A stretch of DNA of 9,831 nucleotides from JACDBD01 sp050743385. GTDB taxonomy: Bacteria; Actinomycetota; Acidimicrobiia; IMCC26256; JACDBD01. The notes beneath the pieces are model-generated. The model did not search any database, was not told the DNA's origin, and saw only the letters and a program-made list of their open reading frames with translations. The first letter of the stretch is position 1. The number at the start of each line of letters is the position of its first letter. The stretch lies in NCBI GenBank assembly GCA_050743385.1, contig JBOGFJ010000001.1, positions 1-9,831 of the forward strand, in the 5' to 3' direction. Below are positions 1-5,823 of the stretch, piece by piece. A program made the translations under genes and the position numbers.

Positions 1-1
1 C

Positions 2-1057
2 TACACCGTCCTCAACGATTACGTCGTCGGGCAAGAGGAGGCCAAGCGCACGCTCTCGGTGGCGGTCTACAACCACTACAAGCGGGTCCAGTACGGCACC
101 CAGGCCAGCGACGTCGAGCTGGCCAAGTCGAACATCCTGCTGATCGGGCCCACGGGCTGTGGCAAGACACTGCTGGCGCAGACGCTGGCGCGGCTCCTGA
201 AGGTGCCGTTCGCGATCGCCGACGCCACCGCCCTCACCGAAGCCGGCTATGTCGGTGAAGACGTCGAGAACATCCTCCTGAAGCTCATCCAGGCGGCCGA
301 CTACGACGTCAAGAAGGCCGAGACCGGCATCATCTACATCGACGAGATCGACAAGATCGCCCGCAAGGCCGAGAACCCCTCGATTACGCGTGACGTGTCC
401 GGCGAAGGCGTGCAGCAGGCACTGCTCAAGATCCTCGAGGGCACCACCGCCTCGGTGCCGCCCCAGGGTGGGCGCAAGCACCCCCACCAGGAATTCATCC
501 AGATCGACACCACCAACATCCTCTTCATCTGCGGCGGCGCGTTCGCCGGCATCGACCGGATCATCGAGAGCCGGGTGGGGAACCACGGCGTGGGCTTCGG
601 CGCCGACATCCGCAGGTCCGACGAGAAGGATCTCGGTGCGATCCTCGCCGGCGTCCTCCCCGAAGACCTGCTGAAGTTCGGGCTCATCCCCGAGTTCGTC
701 GGCCGCCTGCCCGTCATCGGCGCTGTGCACAGCCTCGACAAGGAGGCGCTCATCCGCATCCTCGTCGAGCCCAAGAACGCGCTGCTCAAGCAGTACCAGA
801 AGTTCTTCCAGTTCGACGAGGTGTCGCTCGTGTTCACCGAGGACGCCCTCGAAGCCGTCGGCGAGGAAGCGCTCAAGCGCGGTACCGGCGCCCGTGGCCT
901 GCGGGCGATCCTCGAAGAGGTGCTGCTCGAGGTGATGTACGACCTCCCCAGCCGCTCCGACGTCGCCCAGTGCGTGATCGACGGCAACGTCGTCCTCGAG
1001 CGCGTGACCCCGACCCTCATCTCCGGCGAGCCCGGCTCCGAGCGCCGCTCGGCGTAA
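2..1057 (+). CDS. clpX: ATP-dependent Clp protease ATP-binding subunit ClpX (5' end missing)
   Basis: ClpX is the AAA+ unfoldase that recognises tagged proteins, unfolds them and feeds them to the ClpP protease in the cytoplasm. The frame is open from base 2, giving 351 visible residues that begin inside the conserved stretch before the AAA+ core. The N-terminal zinc-binding domain (roughly 70-80 residues in typical ClpX) and the start codon lie upstream of the window. Visible motifs are Walker A GPTGCGKT (nt 146-169), the pore loop GYVG (nt 245-256), Walker B IIYIDEID (nt 329-352), the substrate-contacting RKH loop in GGRKHPHQ, the GRLPVIG region, and sensor 2 in GTGARGLR. The ClpP-docking IGF loop reads VGF (around nt 590-598), a conservative change. 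The GTG at 59 is an internal Val codon, not a start. It stops with TAA, followed by a hairpin, so it probably ends its own transcription unit. Confidence 0.97.
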   Translation, partial: YTVLNDYVVGQEEAKRTLSVAVYNHYKRVQYGTQASDVELAKSNILLIGPTGCGKTLLAQTLARLLKVPFAIADATALTEAGYVGEDVENILLKLIQAADYDVKKAETGIIYIDEIDKIARKAENPSITRDVSGEGVQQALLKILEGTTASVPPQGGRKHPHQEFIQIDTTNILFICGGAFAGIDRIIESRVGNHGVGFGADIRRSDEKDLGAILAGVLPEDLLKFGLIPEFVGRLPVIGAVHSLDKEALIRILVEPKNALLKQYQKFFQFDEVSLVFTEDALEAVGEEALKRGTGARGLRAILEEVLLEVMYDLPSRSDVAQCVIDGNVVLERVTPTLISGEPGSERRSA

Positions 1058-1105
1058 TCCCGGCGTCGCCCGGGGGGTTCGGCGCCGGGCTTCGGACATG
1101 CTCGC

Positions 1106-1138
1106 CGCACCGGCAGACGCTTCGCGCCTGCCGGTGCG
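1106..1138 (+). terminator. Terminator-like hairpin after clpX
   Basis: An 11-bp perfect inverted repeat (CGCACCGGCAG at 1106-1116 against CTGCCGGTGCG at 1128-1138) encloses 11 nt, CGC/GCG of which can pair further across an A-C mismatch. It begins 48 nt after the clpX stop. There is no T-tract after it, as is common for actinobacterial GC-rich hairpins, so termination is inferred from position and stem strength. A weaker 6-bp stem, GCCCGG (1068-1073) with CCGGGC (1085-1090), lies just upstream. Confidence 0.5.
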
Positions 1139-1208
1139 CCTGCGAACTCGCGCGGCACCAACCCCCCGGCCGGCACCCTTCTCGTGCGTCGCCGGCGGCG
1201 TCGATCCG

Positions 1209-1214
1209 TAAACT
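1209..1214 (+). promoter_or_regulatory. -10 box for a leaderless valS transcript
   Basis: TAAACT fits the TANNNT -10 pattern and is followed by exactly 6 nt (GCGGGG) before the valS ATG at 1221. Transcription would therefore start at or next to the A of ATG. There is no Shine-Dalgarno sequence at a usable distance, which fits leaderless translation, a common mode in actinobacteria. No convincing -35 box is visible at 17-18 bp; TGCGTC at 1185-1190 is the nearest, with weak similarity. The TAA of the box is also an in-frame stop, so valS cannot start further upstream. Confidence 0.55.
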
Positions 1215-1220
1215 GCGGGG

Positions 1221-3788
1221 ATGACGGCGGTTCCGGAGAAGCCTTCCCTCGAGGGGATCGAGGCGAAGTGGGCGGGGCGGTGGGAGAAGGACGACACCTA
1301 CCGGTTCGACCGGTCGCGGAGTCGGGAGGAGATCTACGCCGTCGATACGCCGCCGCCGACGGTCAGCGGGGCGCTGCACATGGGCTCGGTGTTCGGGTAT
1401 GCGCAGGCGGACGCGATCGTGCGGTATCAGCGCATGCGGGGCATGGAGCCCTTCTATCCCATGGGATGGGACGACAACGGCCTTGCCACCGAGCGGAGAG
1501 TGCAGAACTACTACGGCGTCCGTTGTGATCCGACACTGCACTACGACCCCGATTTCCAGCCGCCGGAGAAGCCGGGCAAGCAGGCGATCCCGGTGTCGAG
1601 GCCGAACTTCGTCGCGCTGTGCGAGCGGCTGACCGAGATCGACGAGCAGGCGTTCGAGGAGATGTGGCGGCGGTTGGGCCTGTCGGTCGACTGGTCGCTG
1701 ACGTACACGACGATCGGCGAGGTCGCTCAGCGGGTCTCGCAACGGGCGTTCCTGCGCCTGCTCGCTCGAGGCGAGGCCTACCAGGCGGAGGCGCCGACGC
1801 TCTGGGACGTCGACGACCGCACGGCAGTCGCGCAGGCGGAGCTCGAGGACCGCGAGCACCCGGGCGCGTCCCATCGCGTGCGGTTCGGCGGCACCGGCGG
1901 CGCCGGTGACGTGGTCATCGAGACGACGCGGCCCGAGCTCATCCCGGCGTGTGTCGCGCTCGTGGCGCACCCCGACGACGAGCGCTACCGGGCGCGCTTC
2001 GGCAGCTTCGTGACCACGCCCCTGTTCGGGGTGCGGGTGCCGGTGGTCGACCATCACCTGGCCGACCCCGACAAGGGCACGGGCATCGCCATGATCTGCA
2101 CCTTCGGAGATGTCACCGACGTCGTGTGGTGGCGCGAGCTCCACCTGCCCACCCGAAGCGTCATGGGTCGCGACGGGCGCCTCGTCACCGAACCGCCCGC
2201 GTGGGATGCCACCGATCCCGAGGCCGGCGCGCGTTACCGCGAGCTCGCCGGCAAGACCACCAAACAGGCACGCGCGCGCATCGTCGAGCTGCTGCGCGAC
2301 GCGGGCGCGCTCGACGGCGAGCCGCAGCCCATCACCCATCCGGTCAAGTTCTACGAGCGGGGAGCCCGCCCGCTCGAGATCGTGACCACGCGCCAGTGGT
2401 ACATCCGTAACGGTGCGCACGACCCGAAGCTCCGCGAGACGCTGCTCGAGCGGGGCCGGGAGTTGCAGTGGCACCCGCCTCACATGCGGGCCCGGTACGA
2501 GAGCTGGGTCCAAGGTCTCAACACCGACTGGCTCATCAGCCGGCAGCGGTTCTTCGGCGTCGCCTTCCCGGTGTGGTACCCGGTCAGCGAGGGCGGTCAC
2601 GTCGATTACGCGCATCCACTCCTCGCGCGCGAAGACCGACTGCCGGTCGACCCGTCGAGCGACGCTCCCGCGGGTTACGACGAGACGCAGCGGGGCCAGC
2701 CGGGCGGGTTCGTGGGCGATCCGGACGTGATGGACACGTGGGCGACCTCGTCACTCACACCCCAGATCGCCACTCGGTGGGAGGACGACCCCGATCTGTT
2801 CTCGCGGCTCTTCCCGATGGACCTGCGTCCGCAGGGAGGCGAGATCATCCGCACGTGGCTCTTCGCCACCCTGTTGCGTGCGCACTTCGAGCACGGCACG
2901 CTGCCCTGGAGCGACACGATGGTCAACGGGTGGGTGCTCGACCCCGACCGCAAGAAGATGTCGAAGTCGAAGGGCAATGTGGTCACGCCGGTCGAGTATT
3001 TCGACCGCTTCGGTTCCGACGCCGTTCGCTACTGGGCAATGAATGGGCGCCCGGGCGTCGACACCGCATTCGACGAGGGCCAGATCAAGGTGGGGCGCCG
3101 CCTCGCGATCAAGCTCCTCAACGCGTCGAAGTTCGCCCTCGGCGTGCGGGGGGAGAGCCCGACCGACGGCGCGGCGGTCGCGCAGGCGCTCGATGGTTCG
3201 CTCCTGCAGTCGCTCGCCGCCCTCGTCGACGATGCGACGGCCGCGTTCGACGAGTACGACTATGCGCGGGCGTTGGAGCGCACCGAGCGCTTCTTCTGGG
3301 GCTTCTGCGACGACTACCTCGAGCTCGTGAAGCAGCGCGCCTACGGCAGCACAGGCGACGCGGGCGCGGCATCGGCTCGGCGCGCGCTCGAGCTCGCACT
3401 GTCGACGTTGCTGCGACTGTTCGCCCCGCACCTGCCCTTCGTCACCGAAGAGGTCTGGTCGTGGTGGCGGGAGGGCTCGGTGCACCTCACGCCATGGCCT
3501 GATCCCACCGAGCTGCGGGCCGCGGCCGGGAGCGCGGGCACCCTGGGCTACGAGGTCGCCGCCGCCGTGCTCGGCGAGGTGCGCAAGGCGAAGGCCGGCC
3601 AGCAGCGATCGATGCGTGCCGACGTCGAGCATGTCGTCGTGCACGACACGGCCGAGCGCCTGGCCGCGCTCGAACCGGTCGCCGCCGACGTCTGCGAGGC
3701 CGGTCGCGTGCGGGGGGCGTCGCTCGAGACGACGGAGGCCGACGAGTTCGTGGTCGAGGTGGAGCTGGCCGAGCCCGACGCCGCGTGA
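1221..3788 (+). CDS. valS: Valine--tRNA ligase, type 2 (archaeal-like) form
   Basis: Class I aminoacyl-tRNA synthetase that joins valine to tRNA-Val using ATP, with an editing domain that removes mischarged threonine. The protein has 855 residues. The HIGH motif appears as HMGS at residues 53-56, after TPPPTVSGAL, and KMSKS is at 579-583. The CP1 editing domain carries TTRPE at 235-239. The helical anticodon-binding domain includes FFWGFCDDYLE (about 691-701) and LFAPHLPFVTEEVW (about 733-746). The sequence WDDNGLATERRVQNYYG (from residue 83) replaces the GTDHAGIATQ-type segment of Escherichia coli ValRS and marks the type 2 subfamily. No heptad-rich C-terminal arm is visible: the protein ends soon after the anticodon domain, unlike type 1 enzymes. 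The ATG at 1221 is the first start after an in-frame TAA at 1209. Its TGA overlaps the folC start, indicating one operon. Confidence 0.97.
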   Translation: MTAVPEKPSLEGIEAKWAGRWEKDDTYRFDRSRSREEIYAVDTPPPTVSGALHMGSVFGYAQADAIVRYQRMRGMEPFYPMGWDDNGLATERRVQNYYGVRCDPTLHYDPDFQPPEKPGKQAIPVSRPNFVALCERLTEIDEQAFEEMWRRLGLSVDWSLTYTTIGEVAQRVSQRAFLRLLARGEAYQAEAPTLWDVDDRTAVAQAELEDREHPGASHRVRFGGTGGAGDVVIETTRPELIPACVALVAHPDDERYRARFGSFVTTPLFGVRVPVVDHHLADPDKGTGIAMICTFGDVTDVVWWRELHLPTRSVMGRDGRLVTEPPAWDATDPEAGARYRELAGKTTKQARARIVELLRDAGALDGEPQPITHPVKFYERGARPLEIVTTRQWYIRNGAHDPKLRETLLERGRELQWHPPHMRARYESWVQGLNTDWLISRQRFFGVAFPVWYPVSEGGHVDYAHPLLAREDRLPVDPSSDAPAGYDETQRGQPGGFVGDPDVMDTWATSSLTPQIATRWEDDPDLFSRLFPMDLRPQGGEIIRTWLFATLLRAHFEHGTLPWSDTMVNGWVLDPDRKKMSKSKGNVVTPVEYFDRFGSDAVRYWAMNGRPGVDTAFDEGQIKVGRRLAIKLLNASKFALGVRGESPTDGAAVAQALDGSLLQSLAALVDDATAAFDEYDYARALERTERFFWGFCDDYLELVKQRAYGSTGDAGAASARRALELALSTLLRLFAPHLPFVTEEVWSWWREGSVHLTPWPDPTELRAAAGSAGTLGYEVAAAVLGEVRKAKAGQQRSMRADVEHVVVHDTAERLAALEPVAADVCEAGRVRGASLETTEADEFVVEVELAEPDAA

Positions 3789-5107
3789 ACATCGGGGAAG
3801 CTCAGGCCTGGCTCGACGCCCACATCAACCTCGAGTCGCTCGGTGCCCCCGCCGGCGCGGAACGGAGGTCGAGCGCGCTCGCGCTCGACCGGGTTCGCAG
3901 CCTCGTCGCGCTGCTCGGCTCGCCCGAGCTCTCCTACGCGGCCATCCACCTGACGGGAACGAACGGCAAGACGTCGGCGGCGCGGATGGCATCGGGCCTG
4001 CTCGCGGAGGCGGGTCTGTCGGTCGGCACGTACACGAGCCCACACCTCGAGCGTGTCAACGAGCGGCTGTCGTGGAACGGGGCCTCGATCGACGACGAGA
4101 CCCTCGCCGAGGTGTTGACGGTGGTCGCCGAGGTGGAGCGTCATCTCACCGATCCCCCGAGCTATTTCGAGATCCTCACCGCCGCCGCCCTCCACTGGTT
4201 CGCAGACGTCGCCGTCGACGTCGCGGTGGTGGAGGTCGGTCTCGGTGGCGGTCGCGACGCAACCAACGTCGTCGACGGGCGCGTCGCGGTCGTGACAAAC
4301 GTGAGCGTCGACCACGTCGAGTACATCGGGCCGACCATCCGCGACATCGCAACGGAGAAGGCGGGCATCGTCAAACGGGGTGCGACCCTCGTTCTCGGGG
4401 AGCCGGACCCGGAGCTTGCGGCGATCTTCCGCCAACGTGTCGACGCCGATCACGTCGTCGCCCGTGACGTCGACTTCGGTGTCCGATCGGCGCGCCTCGC
4501 CCACGGCGGCCGCGTCGTCGACCTGTACACGCCAGGTGGGTGGTATGACGAGGTGCTGCTCCCGCTACACGGAGCGCATCAAGCGCAGAACGCGGCGGCC
4601 GCGCTCGCCGCGACCGAGGCCTTCCTCGGGAACGCACTCGATCGCGACGTGGTGCAAGCCGCGTTGGCGGCCGTGCAGTCACCGGGGCGCCTGGAGGTGG
4701 TCGGCCATGCGCCGCTCGTCTTGCTCGATGGCGCCCATAACGTCGTCGGCGCGGGGGCGCTGCGCGCCGCACTGGCGGAGGAGTTCGTCGATGCCCCTCG
4801 CATCCTCGTCGTCGGGCTTCTGCGTGAGAAGGAGCCGCACGAGATGCTCGAGGCTCTCGGCGTCGCAACCGCGGCGCGACTGGTGTGCTGTCGCCCGCCC
4901 AGTCCGCGTGCGCTCGAACCGGCGACGGTCGCAGCCGCGGCGCGCGACCTCGGCGTCGATCCGGCGCGTGTCGAGACGGTGGACCTCGTCGAGAAGGCTG
5001 TCGCGCGGGCGCTGGCGTTGGCCGGACCCGAGGACCAGGTGATCGTGACCGGCTCGCTCTACACCGTCGGCGCCGCCCGCGCCACGCTCGTGCCGCACGG
5101 CCCCTAG
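3785..5107 (+). CDS. folC: Bifunctional folylpolyglutamate synthase/dihydrofolate synthase
   Basis: Mur-ligase-family enzyme that adds glutamate to folates (and dihydropteroate) with ATP, which keeps folate cofactors in the cell. It has 440 residues, normal for the family. Visible features are the P-loop TGTNGKT (57-63), TSPHLERVNERLS, the GLGGGRDATN stretch that is usually written GGRxDATN (here Arg is displaced by one position), EKAGIVK with the conserved lysine, GAHQAQNAAAAL, and DGAHNVVGAGAL in the C-terminal domain. The GTG start at 3785 overlaps the valS TGA by 4 bp (GTGA) and no good ribosome binding site precedes it, so translation is probably coupled to valS. Both dihydrofolate and folylpolyglutamate synthase activities are assumed from bacterial FolC; a purely FPGS enzyme cannot be excluded. 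A large hairpin begins 3 nt after the stop codon. Confidence 0.95.
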   Translation: MNIGEAQAWLDAHINLESLGAPAGAERRSSALALDRVRSLVALLGSPELSYAAIHLTGTNGKTSAARMASGLLAEAGLSVGTYTSPHLERVNERLSWNGASIDDETLAEVLTVVAEVERHLTDPPSYFEILTAAALHWFADVAVDVAVVEVGLGGGRDATNVVDGRVAVVTNVSVDHVEYIGPTIRDIATEKAGIVKRGATLVLGEPDPELAAIFRQRVDADHVVARDVDFGVRSARLAHGGRVVDLYTPGGWYDEVLLPLHGAHQAQNAAAALAATEAFLGNALDRDVVQAALAAVQSPGRLEVVGHAPLVLLDGAHNVVGAGALRAALAEEFVDAPRILVVGLLREKEPHEMLEALGVATAARLVCCRPPSPRALEPATVAAAARDLGVDPARVETVDLVEKAVARALALAGPEDQVIVTGSLYTVGAARATLVPHGP

Positions 5108-5109
5108 AT

Positions 5110-5158
5110 CGCGTTGGGTCGAAGACTCGGTTCATGACCGCGTTTCCGACCCAACGCG
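5110..5158 (+). terminator. Long hairpin between folC and ndk
   Basis: A 12-bp perfect inverted repeat, CGCGTTGGGTCG (5110-5121) and CGACCCAACGCG (5147-5158), begins 3 nt after the folC stop. The enclosed 25 nt continue the stem: after an A-C mismatch there are four pairs (5123-5126 with 5142-5145, one of them G-T), a T-C mismatch, then CGGT (5128-5131) with ACCG (5137-5140) closed by a TCATG loop. The whole element is one imperfect stem of 20 pairs. No T-tract follows. Its position suggests a terminator for valS-folC, but the right arm also covers the expected -35 region of the ndk promoter, so an operator or attenuator role is possible. Confidence 0.6.
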
Positions 5159-5169
5159 CCGAGCGGCAG

Positions 5170-5175
5170 TAGCCT
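5170..5175 (+). promoter_or_regulatory. -10 box for a leaderless or near-leaderless ndk transcript
   Basis: TAGCCT, of TANNNT type, ends 9 nt before the ndk ATG at 5185. A start 7-8 nt downstream would leave a leader of only 0-3 nt. No purine-rich ribosome binding site lies in the gap GCCGCCCCG. No good -35 hexamer is visible; that region falls in the right arm of the upstream hairpin. The TAG is also an in-frame stop for ndk. Confidence 0.5.
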
Positions 5176-5184
5176 GCCGCCCCG

Positions 5185-5598
5185 ATGACGCGAACGTTGG
5201 TGCTGTGCAAGCCGGACGCGGTCGAACGGGGGCTGGTCGGGGAGATCGTCGGGCGGCTCGAACGCCGCGGGCTCCGTATCGTGGCGATGGACCTCCGTCA
5301 GATCGACGCCGAGTTTGCCGGCCGGCACTACGCCGAGCATCGAGGGAAGCCGTTCTTCGACGAGCTGGTCGCGTTCATCACCCGCAGCCCCTTGGTCGCC
5401 ATGGTGGTCGAGGGCGGCGACGACACGTGGCAGGTCGTGCGCACGACGATGGGGGCGACGAACCCCCACGACGCTGCTCCCGGCACGATCCGCGGCGACC
5501 TGGCCCTCGAGACGACCGAGAACCTCGTCCACGGTTCCGACGGCCCGGAGTCGGCGACGCGCGAGATCGCGCTGTTCTTCCCCGATCTTCAGCCGTAG
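5185..5598 (+). CDS. ndk: Nucleoside diphosphate kinase
   Basis: Transfers the terminal phosphate from ATP to other nucleoside diphosphates through a phosphohistidine, balancing NTP and dNTP pools in the cytoplasm. The protein has 137 residues, the usual bacterial length. It opens with RTLVLCKPDAVERGLVGEI, containing the conserved nucleotide-contacting Lys9. It carries NPHDAAPGTIRGDLAL and the active-site signature NLVHGSDGPESA, with catalytic His116. ATG at 5185 is the first start after an in-frame TAG at 5170 and matches the family N-terminus. It stands between two gaps (77 and 225 bp), each with its own promoter-like boxes, so it may be transcribed on its own. No terminator is evident after it, so read-through into mreB is possible. 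Confidence 0.97.
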   Translation: MTRTLVLCKPDAVERGLVGEIVGRLERRGLRIVAMDLRQIDAEFAGRHYAEHRGKPFFDELVAFITRSPLVAMVVEGGDDTWQVVRTTMGATNPHDAAPGTIRGDLALETTENLVHGSDGPESATREIALFFPDLQP

Positions 5599-5632
5599 CG
5601 AACGGTGGCCTGAAGCGGCCGGCTCGGCCCGA

Positions 5633-5638
5633 TAGCCT
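5633..5638 (+). promoter_or_regulatory. Possible upstream mreB promoter (TAGCCT box)
   Basis: A second TAGCCT box lies 35 nt after the ndk stop. CTGAAG at 5610-5615 is at 17-bp spacing and matches TTGACA at three positions. The predicted start would fall near the 8-bp palindrome CCACGTGG (5645-5652). Transcription from here would give mreB a leader of about 180 nt containing several hairpins. This is a weak prediction, supported mainly by the identity of the hexamer with the boxes before ndk and mreB. Confidence 0.3.
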
Positions 5639-5658
5639 GTGGCACCACGTGGGGTCGT

Positions 5659-5676
5659 TGGGCGGACGTGGGCGGA
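5659..5676 (+). repeat. Tandem TGGGCGGA pair with 10-bp period
   Basis: TGGGCGGA occurs at 5659-5666 and again at 5669-5676, separated by CG. The start-to-start distance is one helical turn. It lies between the two candidate mreB promoters and could be a pair of protein-binding sites on the same face of the DNA. In such GC-rich sequence it could also be chance. Confidence 0.35.
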
Positions 5677-5738
5677 GCGGAGCACCTCCCGGTCGGCGCG
5701 CTGACCTGCGCAACCGTGACAATCGACGCCGACGCGGC

Positions 5739-5767
5739 TGGACCGGTCGATTCGTGCCCCCTAGCCT
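5739..5767 (+). promoter_or_regulatory. Main candidate promoter of the mreBCD-mrdA operon
   Basis: TGGACC at 5739-5744 matches the TTGACA -35 consensus at four positions, and TAGCCT at 5762-5767 is the -10 box, with a 17-bp spacer. The start point would be near 5774, giving a leader of about 50 nt that carries the mreB ribosome binding site. This is the best-formed promoter in the window. Its surroundings are rich in repeats: AATCGAC (5721-5727) with GTCGATT (5746-5752), direct repeats of CGATTCGT (5748-5755 and 5771-5778), and an 8-bp inverted repeat over the start site. Confidence 0.55.
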
Positions 5768-5787
5768 GGGCGATTCGTCTCGCCCAG
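5766..5787. promoter_or_regulatory. Operator-like inverted repeat at the mreB start site
   Basis: CTGGGCGA (5766-5773) and TCGCCCAG (5780-5787) form a perfect 8-bp inverted repeat with a 6-nt centre. It begins on the last two bases of the -10 box and spans the predicted start point. If transcription starts near 5774, most of the left arm is not transcribed, so a DNA-binding site is more likely than an RNA hairpin. For read-through RNA from upstream it could instead form a stem. Confidence 0.4.
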
Positions 5788-5806
5788 CCGCGTGCTCGTC
5801 CTGGTT

Positions 5807-5813
5807 AGGGAGG
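5807..5813 (+). promoter_or_regulatory. Ribosome binding site deciding the mreB GTG start
   Basis: AGGGAGG sits 10 nt before GTG at 5824. An in-frame TAG at 5806-5808 overlaps it and rules out any earlier start, so GTG 5824 is the first possible start. The same heptamer precedes mreC. Confidence 0.75.
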
Positions 5814-5823
5814 CCCGCACAAC

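Noticed and set aside
1017..2615. Long minus-strand open frame (532 codons) opposite valS
   Set aside because: It lies antisense to a clear ValRS, has low-complexity Arg/Leu/Val/Asp-rich composition and no recognisable domain. It is explained by the GC-rich third codon positions of valS, which suppress stops on the other strand.
4237..4269. FolC GLGGGRDATN with Arg shifted from the usual GGRxDATN, as a possible loss of function
   Set aside because: That position varies within the family, and the P-loop, the lysine of KAGIVK and the DATN and DGAHN motifs are intact, so normal function is expected.
5599..5823. Possible small RNA or riboswitch in the ndk-mreB gap
   Set aside because: The stems there are short and separate, and sit on promoter-like boxes. 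I see no known riboswitch core, tRNA-like fold or terminator, so a promoter region explains it better.
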